Of a stretch of DNA of 11,640 nucleotides, positions 7,371 through 11,640 are shown piece by piece; the first letter of the stretch is position 1, and every line of letters begins with the position of its first letter. The stretch is taken from NCBI GenBank assembly GCA_036745875.1, contig DAIOFH010000124.1, positions 1 through 11,640 on the forward strand. The letters are read 5' to 3'. The DNA comes from DAIOFH01 sp036745875. GTDB lineage: Bacteria; Planctomycetota; SZUA-567. The notes under the pieces were generated by a model, which saw only the letters and a program-made list of their open reading frames with translations, made no database searches and had not been told where the DNA came from. A program made the translations under genes and the position numbers.

Positions 7371-7404
7371 AAAAAAAAATGGATTTTTATCCCAGGGGCT
7401 GGAA
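7371..7404 (-). terminator. possible terminator between sirtuin gene and small exported gene
   Basis: On the minus strand a short stem TCCAG-CCC-CTGGGA (about 7391-7404) is followed by AT-rich sequence and a run of nine T (7371-7379). The stem-to-T distance of about ten bases is longer than usual. The T-run also follows a small GGAT/ATCC hairpin. It could end transcripts from the sirtuin gene. Confidence 0.25.
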
Positions 7405-7426
7405 AGTGCAAGAGGAAGGAGCGTAT

Positions 7427-7579
7427 CTGAAACGGAAAATCATTGTAAATTATGCCGTTTCCAGTTGAGATTCTCCGTTCCTGCTTACCGATTTCGGTGT
7501 GATATCTTCATACTGTAACAAACGTTGAACAGGGAACCACAAAGGTGCTAAACGGAGATTCTCAACTGAAATCGGTATT
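7427..7579. repeat. composite inverted repeat at the 3' end of the sirtuin gene
   Basis: This gap holds several overlapping inverted repeats. The main pair is 7455-7479 against 7551-7575: 25-bp arms, 22 matching, 71 bases apart, sharing a CAGTTGAGA/TCTCAACTG core. A second pair is CTGAAACGG (7427-7435) with CCGTTTCCAG (7455-7464). A third is ACCGATTTC (7487-7495) with GAAATCGGT (7568-7576). The right end runs into the sirtuin stop codon. I see no ORF or terminal target duplication, so this looks like a degraded dispersed palindrome or MITE-like remnant. The remainder of the gap (7303-7426) shows only the ribosome site of the small exported gene and an A/T run. Confidence 0.6.
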
Positions 7580-8336
7580 ATTGACTATTAATCGTTAATT
7601 CCCGGTCCACCGCCTCGAAATACTCGTCAAGGTCGGCATCGACAATGTGGGTGTTTGCTGACTGACGCAGGCCCACCGGGCCCATGTTGACCACCACCAC
7701 CACTCCCTGGGCAACGGAAGGCAACGCAGCAGCAGGATATACCTGGAGGCTTGAACCAAGGACAAGCAGAAGATCCGAGTCGGATATCGCCTTGTCGGCA
7801 TGATCGAGATGCATGACGTTTTCCCCGAAAAACACCACATCAGGCTTCAATACCCCGCCGCAACGCGCGCAGTGAGGTATGTGTTCCAATTCCAGCAGGG
7901 CGCGCAGGTCCGCTCCGCTGTACTCGTGCTGGCAGGAGCGGCAATGCGCGGTCTCATAATCGCCATGGAACGGCAGGACCCGTTTCGATCCGGCGCGCTG
8001 GTGAAGGCCGTCAATGTTTTGCGTGATCAGGGTGACGAATTTGCCGGACTGTTCGAGCTTGGCGAGAAAGCGGTGGGTGAAGGTCGGCTTGATGGTATCC
8101 AGAGTCCCCAAAAAATCCCGGCTGAACTGATAAAACGGCTCCGGATCCCTGGCAAAATAATGGATGTCAAAGACCTTCTCCGGGTCATATGCGCGCGTCA
8201 CGTACAGTCCTTTGGGGCCGCGAAAATCCGGAACGCCTGCTGCGGTGGAAATGCCCGCTCCCGTCAAAACCGCGATCCGGTCAGCGGAATTGATAATGTC
8301 GGCGCAATCCGCCGGTGACAGTGCATAGTCAGGCAT
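7578..8336 (-). CDS. NAD-dependent protein deacylase, Sir2/sirtuin family
   Basis: Sirtuins remove acyl groups from lysines using NAD+, releasing nicotinamide and O-acyl-ADP-ribose. This 252-residue cytoplasmic protein has every catalytic block: GAGISTAAGVPDFRG (26-40), TQNIDGLHQRAG (105-116), the catalytic His124 in FHGDYE, a four-Cys zinc site (Cys132, 135, 156, 159), FFGENV (169-174) and LGSSLQVYPAA (193-203). The segment after GLY (DPEKVFDIHYFARDPEPFY) resembles class U deacetylases of the Thermotoga type more than desuccinylases, so protein deacetylase is the likeliest activity. The ATG at 8336 has GAAAGG about eight bases upstream. An in-frame GTG at 8381 lies inside the large palindrome and would add unlikely residues. 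Neighbours on the same strand are agmatinase (5' side) and a small exported protein. Substrates cannot be read from sequence. Confidence 0.95.
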   Translation of the reverse strand: MPDYALSPADCADIINSADRIAVLTGAGISTAAGVPDFRGPKGLYVTRAYDPEKVFDIHYFARDPEPFYQFSRDFLGTLDTIKPTFTHRFLAKLEQSGKFVTLITQNIDGLHQRAGSKRVLPFHGDYETAHCRSCQHEYSGADLRALLELEHIPHCARCGGVLKPDVVFFGENVMHLDHADKAISDSDLLLVLGSSLQVYPAAALPSVAQGVVVVVNMGPVGLRQSANTHIVDADLDEYFEAVDRELTINSQ

Positions 8337-8357
8337 GGCTCTGCCTTTCGTTTTAAA

Positions 8358-8443
8358 AACCGCGGAAAGCACAGACGGCACAGAGAACCGCTTTTCAACT
8401 GAATTTGAAGCGGTCCTCTGTGCCCTCCGTGTTCTCTGCGGTT
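8358..8443. repeat. large palindromic repeat of 9-nt units between speB and the sirtuin gene
   Basis: Two 36-nt arms (8358-8393 and 8408-8443) match at 30 of 36 positions around a 14-nt loop. On the minus strand each arm is a chain of 9-nt units of the form CRCRGAGRR (for example CACGGAGGG then CACAGAGGA), ending in CCGC. The hairpin begins ten bases after the agmatinase stop, and on the minus strand the stem is followed by TTTTT, so it could terminate the dys-speB transcript. From memory, similar strings of CACAGAG-type units occur as dispersed hairpins in many environmental bacteria; I could not check this. Confidence 0.75.
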
Positions 8444-8452
8444 AAATAAACT

Positions 8453-9415
8453 TCACTTTTGCAGGAAAATGCACATCAAGTTATAAACCGCGCGCGCCGC
8501 GGCGAAATCGGCATAATGCAGACCCTTCGCCGGAGCGAGTTCGACGCAGTCCATGGCAACCACCGAGTAGGCGTTTTTCGCGACGATTCGCGCCGCCGAC
8601 ATCAACTGTCGCCAAGTAAGGCCGTTGGGTTCCGGCGTGCCGGTTGCCGGGATGATGGACGGGTCGAGCCCGTCGACGTCGAAGGTGAAGAACACTTTTC
8701 TTCCCTTGACCATTTTTGCCAGCTTGTTTCGCCATGAATCGTCTTCATGCATCATATCCGCCGTCCATGTCTTGATGACGGGACTAAGCCCCGCCTTCGG
8801 GCGGTGCTGGCGGCTGAAGGCAACCTGGTCCGGGGAGGTGGAACGGATGCCTAGCTGAAGAATTGCCTCGCATTCCGGCAGTTCGGCTATGCGGCGAACG
8901 ACGCAGGCATGGCTGTACGGGTTGTCTTCGTAGCTTTCCCTGAGGTCGGCATGGGCGTCTATGTGCACAAGGGCAAAGGCTCCCCGCACGGAGGCGAGGC
9001 CTTTGGCTATGCCGTAGGAGACGGTATGCTCGCCGCCAAGGCCGACTATGAACTTGCCCGCCTTGGCATGGAGGCTTGTCGCGTCCGCGATCGCAGCCAG
9101 GACGGCGGCGGGGTTCTTGCGTTGCGCCGGGGAATTGAATACTTCCGGTTCCGCCAGCGTGTGGACGCCGAATTGCAACGCCGGTTCGCTGTCGAAATCC
9201 TCGTTATAAAGTTCGACCTGCTGGGACGCGATGATGATAGCGTCAGGGCCTTTGGCCGTGCCGCCGCCATAAGATACGGATTCCTCGTAGGGCAGTGGGA
9301 GTACCACCGCGCGGGAAGTTTCGTACACGCATGCTTCCGGCGGCAGATCCAGAAACGCCCCGGGAAGGTGTTTCTTTTTCCTGGGGCGCGCTGCGGGTTT
9401 GTTTTCTGATGTCAT
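8453..9415 (-). CDS. speB: agmatinase (ureohydrolase family)
   Basis: Agmatinase hydrolyses agmatine to putrescine and urea with a binuclear Mn2+ centre. The 320-residue product carries the ureohydrolase metal motifs in order: GGEHT (His130), HIDAHADLR (Asp153, His155, Asp157) and FTFDVDGLDPSIIPATGTPE (Asp246, Asp248), then the conserved Glu292 in CVELAP. ESYEDNPYSHACVVRR is typical of SpeB. A basic, proline-containing N-terminus of about 25 residues precedes the core. The ATG at 9415 lies 18 bases after the dys stop, with a GAG-type ribosome site about six bases upstream. A TTG at 9433, directly after that stop, would add six residues and has no ribosome site. The tight join to the DHS-like gene suggests one polyamine operon. 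Related guanidino hydrolases cannot be excluded, but the neighbour favours agmatine. Confidence 0.93.
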   Translation of the reverse strand: MTSENKPAARPRKKKHLPGAFLDLPPEACVYETSRAVVLPLPYEESVSYGGGTAKGPDAIIIASQQVELYNEDFDSEPALQFGVHTLAEPEVFNSPAQRKNPAAVLAAIADATSLHAKAGKFIVGLGGEHTVSYGIAKGLASVRGAFALVHIDAHADLRESYEDNPYSHACVVRRIAELPECEAILQLGIRSTSPDQVAFSRQHRPKAGLSPVIKTWTADMMHEDDSWRNKLAKMVKGRKVFFTFDVDGLDPSIIPATGTPEPNGLTWRQLMSAARIVAKNAYSVVAMDCVELAPAKGLHYADFAAARAVYNLMCIFLQK

Positions 9416-9433
9416 TGTATTCTCATCGGACAA

Positions 9434-10402
9434 TTATTTGTCGAGAACATAGGCGAAGATCAGCGGGGCGACAATGGTCGCGTCCGACTCGACAATAAAT
9501 TTCGGCGTTTCGACGGAGAGTTTTTCCCAGGTGATCTTTTCGTTCGGGACCGCGCCGGAGTAGCTGCCGTAGCTGGTCGTCGAATCGCTGATCTGGCAGA
9601 AATATCCCCAGAGCGGCACGTCCATTTCCATGTCCTGCCTGAGAAGCGGCACAACGCAGATGGTGAAATCGCCTGCAATGCCGCCGCCGATCTGGAAGAA
9701 GCCGAGGGAATTTCGGGAAGATTCGTCCTTGTACCAATCGGTGAGGGCGATCATGTATTCGATGCCGGTGCGGACGGTATGGACTTTTTTAACATTGCCC
9801 TGCATGACATGGCTGGAATAGATGTTGCCGAGGGTTGAGTCTTCCCAACCGGGGACGAATATCGGCAGGTTCTTCTCCGCCGCCGCCAGGAGCCAGGAAT
9901 TCTTCGGGTCGATCTGGTAGCTCTTTTTCAACACGCCGGAAAGGAGAAGGCGATAAAGGAATTCGTGGGGGAAAAGGCGCTCGTGCTTTTTGTCGGCATC
10001 CTGCCAGAGATCGATCATTTCGTTTTCGATGCGGCGGATGGCCTCCCCTTCGGGAATACAGGTGTCGGTGACGCGGTTGAGGTGGCGGTCGAGAAGCTTC
10101 TTTTCGTCTTCGGCGGTGAAATCGCGGTAGTTGGGCACGCGGACGTAATGATCATGCGCGACGAGGTTGAAGACATCCTCCTCGAGGTTGGCGCCGGTGC
10201 AGGAAATGGCGTGGATCTTGTCCTGTCGGATCATTTCGGCGAGGCTGATGCCGAGTTCCGCCGTGCTCATGGCGCCGGCCATGGCCAAAAGCATTTTTCC
10301 GCCCTCATTCAGATGGGTTACAAACCCTTCTGCAGCGTCGACCATCGCCGCGCTGTTGAAGTGAAGGTATTGCTGTTTCATGAAGTCTTTTATATGGCCC
10401 AT
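9434..10402 (-). CDS. deoxyhypusine synthase-like protein (DHS family)
   Basis: In eukaryotes and archaea DHS uses NAD+ to move the aminobutyl group of spermidine onto a lysine of eIF5A/aIF5A. Bacteria have no eIF5A, and bacterial family members are thought to act on free polyamines; homospermidine synthases of plants arose from this family. The 322-residue protein is complete. SCTGANLEEDVFNLVAHDHY (68-86) and NYRDFTAEDEKKLLDRHLNR (91-110) are family blocks, PIFVPGWEDSTLGN is at about 180-193, and GGGIAGDFTICVVPLL is near 239-254. The C-terminal SYSGAVPNEKITWEKL holds Lys294 at the position of the substrate-linked active-site lysine (usual WGK, here WEK). SDATIVAPLI follows at 306-315. The ATG at 10402 has AGGGGA upstream. 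It leads the operon with speB, whose putrescine product could be its substrate or precursor. Family is certain; reaction is inferred. Confidence 0.92.
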   Translation of the reverse strand: MGHIKDFMKQQYLHFNSAAMVDAAEGFVTHLNEGGKMLLAMAGAMSTAELGISLAEMIRQDKIHAISCTGANLEEDVFNLVAHDHYVRVPNYRDFTAEDEKKLLDRHLNRVTDTCIPEGEAIRRIENEMIDLWQDADKKHERLFPHEFLYRLLLSGVLKKSYQIDPKNSWLLAAAEKNLPIFVPGWEDSTLGNIYSSHVMQGNVKKVHTVRTGIEYMIALTDWYKDESSRNSLGFFQIGGGIAGDFTICVVPLLRQDMEMDVPLWGYFCQISDSTTSYGSYSGAVPNEKITWEKLSVETPKFIVESDATIVAPLIFAYVLDK

Positions 10403-10416
10403 GTTTTTCCCCTGTC

Positions 10417-10433
10417 TTGAAATGATGTTTCAA
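10417..10433. promoter_or_regulatory. dyad in the leader of the DHS-like gene
   Basis: TTGAAA-TGATG-TTTCAA (10417-10433) is a perfect 6-bp-arm dyad, about three bases upstream of the ribosome site and 14 bases upstream of the ATG at 10402. It could be an operator or a small leader hairpin affecting translation. Nothing beyond symmetry and position supports it. Confidence 0.35.
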
Positions 10434-10465
10434 AAAATTGACATTGCCATACTGCAATAAACGGC

Positions 10466-10514
10466 AAAAATAAATAAAAGATTGGGAACACTCCAGGTAA
10501 TGAAGTGTTCCCAA
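10466..10514 (-). terminator. intrinsic terminator downstream of the XRE/S24 gene
   Basis: Perfect 11-bp arms TTGGGAACACT (10482-10492) and AGTGTTCCCAA (10504-10514) enclose an 11-nt loop. Read on the minus strand, the stem is followed directly by a T-rich tract TCTTTTATTTATTTTT (10466-10481). This is a good Rho-independent terminator about 50 bases after the regulator's stop codon. It separates the regulator from the DHS-like/agmatinase operon. It also lies downstream of a promoter-like sequence, so it could act as an attenuator. Confidence 0.8.
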
Positions 10515-10520
10515 GATTAA

Positions 10521-10555
10521 ATAGTATACTACTATAAAGCGGTTGCCGTGGTCAA
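10521..10555 (-). promoter_or_regulatory. promoter-like sequence with overlapping palindrome, facing the DHS-like gene
   Basis: On the minus strand TTGACC (10555-10550, five of six to -35) is followed after 18 bases by TAGTAT (10531-10526, four of six to -10). The -10 region overlaps the dyad ATAGT-ATACT-ACTAT (10521-10535), which itself contains the perfect palindrome TAGTATACTA. A bound regulator would block the promoter. Transcription would then run through the terminator hairpin before reaching the DHS-like gene. Confidence 0.35.
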
Positions 10556-10562
10556 ATAGTTT

Positions 10563-11381
10563 TCATTCAACCGGGGCGAGAACGCCAATGACTTCACCAA
10601 GGATGCGATCGCCCTTGGAGGGGCGGATCTGGATCTGCGCCCGGCCGTGCTCGGTCATGCTGGCGCCGTAGAAGCGTTCGCCAGCCATATCGCGAACCAC
10701 CCGGCGAATACGCAATCCCTTGCCGTTGAAATCAATAGCCATGATCCTGGTCAACGCCTTCTCCAGGGGAGACGGACGCATATCGATAATGACGGTCGCG
10801 CCCAGGGGGATCATCGGCATCATGGCGGAATCGCCCATGCGGACCGCGACGAGGACGCCCGCACGGGGGACCCATTCGCGGGGGATGATAATATGCTTTA
10901 TTATATCTCTGGGCTGTATATTGAATACAGGGTTGAGAACAGCGGCGGACTTGAGCATGGGTACTGCAGCCCAATCGCCGGCCAGCTGTTCGGGGTCGAT
11001 ATCGTCTGCGGAACCAGTCAGCGGCACCACGGAAAACTTCGGTGAAAGCGGACCTGGACGCGTTTGTAGCTTTTGTTGTGAAGCGGCGCCCATCTGTGTT
11101 TCGGATACGACGGGCTGGATGGCTTCCGAGTCGTTTTCGTAGCTAACCGGGGCGGTGGCGCCGGTTGCCTTGGCGATGAGACCTGAAAGGGAACACTCGA
11201 GTTCCGCTTCAAGTTGGGGGATAAGATCAAGACGCTCGATAAACGTGCGTCCCATCTCCCAGCTTTGGATTGTTTTGGGGCTGATACCGAGCCGCATCGC
11301 CAACGTGGCCCTTGACATGCCCTTTGTATCTCTGGCAAGACGCATCAGCCTGCCAAATTCTGCTTTGATATCCTTTGGCAT
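10563..11381 (-). CDS. XRE-type HTH regulator with an inactive-looking S24/LexA-like domain
   Basis: This 272-residue protein has an N-terminal XRE helix-turn-helix (about 8-55; LAMRLGISPKTIQSWEMGRT), a linker of about 90 residues, and a C-terminal S24 peptidase-like domain (about 150-272). S24 repressors such as LexA and phage CI cleave themselves with a Ser-Lys dyad. Here the serine block aligns without gaps as AMMPMIPLGATVIID, placing Ala186 where SMxPTIxxGDxVxVD proteins have the serine; Ser185 is one residue too early. The VKRL lysine block reads IRRV, with Arg226 for Lys. Self-cleavage therefore looks lost, and the domain may serve for dimerisation or sensing. The ATG at 11381 has AGAGGAG nine bases upstream. 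A strong terminator follows, so it is probably monocistronic. Targets are unknown; autoregulation through dyads upstream is possible. No phage genes adjoin it. Confidence 0.88.
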   Translation of the reverse strand: MPKDIKAEFGRLMRLARDTKGMSRATLAMRLGISPKTIQSWEMGRTFIERLDLIPQLEAELECSLSGLIAKATGATAPVSYENDSEAIQPVVSETQMGAASQQKLQTRPGPLSPKFSVVPLTGSADDIDPEQLAGDWAAVPMLKSAAVLNPVFNIQPRDIIKHIIIPREWVPRAGVLVAVRMGDSAMMPMIPLGATVIIDMRPSPLEKALTRIMAIDFNGKGLRIRRVVRDMAGERFYGASMTEHGRAQIQIRPSKGDRILGEVIGVLAPVE

Positions 11382-11640
11382 TGTTCATGACTCCTCTATT
11401 AACCGGGGTAAAACGACAAAGACAAGCACTTATTGCATAATGCCTATAAGGCAGTAGATGAAAGCCAAAACGAAATTTATATAACAACTGGCAGTAAAGA
11501 AAGTTATCAAATCTTGTATACCACTTAGGTATTATGTCACAATGACGGTGGATTGCAACAAGAAAATTACTCAAAGCTACTAAAAAAATAGTACTTAGTT
11601 TTAATGAGTTTCTTGTTTTCTCAATTGAAAAAGTTATAGA
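11382..11640. other. AT-rich intergenic region, no gene seen
   Basis: These 259 bases are clearly more AT-rich than the genes and have no credible ORF on either strand; the one longer frame (11574 to 11227, minus) mostly overlaps the regulator in another frame. They hold the ribosome site of the XRE/S24 gene, two short dyads, and near the right edge a TACTA/TAGTA pair around an A-run (about 11579-11594). The region is most likely promoter and upstream sequence of the regulator. Confidence 0.5.
11441..11453. promoter_or_regulatory. dyad upstream of the XRE/S24 regulator
   Basis: TGCCT-ATA-AGGCA is a 13-bp dyad with 5-bp arms, 60 bases upstream of the regulator's ATG in an AT-rich gap. Autoregulated XRE/S24 repressors commonly bind such short dyads. 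A second dyad of different sequence, ATACC-ACTTA-GGTAT, lies at 11518-11532. No convincing -35/-10 pair was found for this gene. Confidence 0.35.

Noticed and set aside
7294..7518. Plus-strand 74-codon frame in the gap before the sirtuin gene
   Set aside because: It overlaps the signal-peptide start of the small exported gene, runs through A/T-runs and inverted repeats, has no ribosome site, and its composition looks non-coding.
7427..7579. CRISPR array or IS element
   Set aside because: The repeats are inverted, few and unevenly spaced, with no regular spacers, no transposase frame and no visible target-site duplication.
8337..8381. Longer sirtuin with a GTG start at 8381
   Set aside because: The extension is encoded by the palindromic repeat and has no ribosome site; the ATG at 8336 has GAAAGG at a good distance.
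9965..10420. Long plus-strand frame opposite the DHS-like gene
   Set aside because: It is the antisense shadow of a conserved family member; its translation shows no recognisable domain.
10563..11381. Prophage or SOS (LexA) regulon regulator
   Set aside because: The XRE head differs from the winged helix of LexA, the self-cleavage residues look absent, and no phage, integrase or SOS genes adjoin it.
11227..11574. Minus-strand 115-codon frame upstream of and overlapping the XRE/S24 gene
   Set aside because: Most of it is a shifted frame of the well-supported regulator; the upstream part is AT-rich and lacks a ribosome site or recognisable features.

Overview
The window is an ordinary-looking bacterial chromosome segment with GC-rich genes (roughly 55-60% GC by eye) and short AT-rich intergenic gaps. 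It encodes a membrane-anchored peptidoglycan amidase, an alanine racemase and a Sec-type exported protein, so the cell has murein and an envelope. A deoxyhypusine synthase-like protein beside an agmatinase, a TPR/DUF3857-type protein and a CorA homologue are compatible with a Lentisphaerota/Planctomycetota-like (PVC) bacterium or another environmental lineage. That assignment is a weak guess; no marker here settles it.

Left half (plus strand, 1-6918): a 5'-truncated TPR + DUF3857 + transglutaminase-fold protein; a CorA-family divalent cation channel; recR and alr, overlapping by four bases; then rsmE and an N-acetylmuramoyl-L-alanine amidase, also overlapping by four bases. The corA-recR gap holds a cluster of perfect palindromes. 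The alr-rsmE gap has a clear TATAAT box.

Right half (minus strand, 11381 to 6958): an XRE/S24 regulator, a strong hairpin terminator, the pair deoxyhypusine synthase-like + agmatinase, a sirtuin, and a small exported protein. The two halves converge at about 6920-6957. The sirtuin gene lies between two repeat-rich gaps: a 36-bp-arm palindrome built of 9-nt units on its 5' side, and a 25-bp-arm inverted repeat at its stop codon. The last 260 bases are AT-rich, carry short dyads and show no gene.

How the genes fit together: alr supplies D-alanine for peptidoglycan and the amidase cleaves peptidoglycan stems. SpeB makes putrescine and the DHS-like enzyme probably uses polyamines. Both the DHS family and the sirtuin depend on NAD+. 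No phage, IS element, CRISPR array or defence locus is visible. The most notable signals are three proteins whose fold is kept but whose hallmark residues are changed: a transglutaminase-fold domain without its Cys/His, a CorA with SMN for GMN, and an S24 domain with both Ser and Lys replaced. The intergenic palindromes come next.
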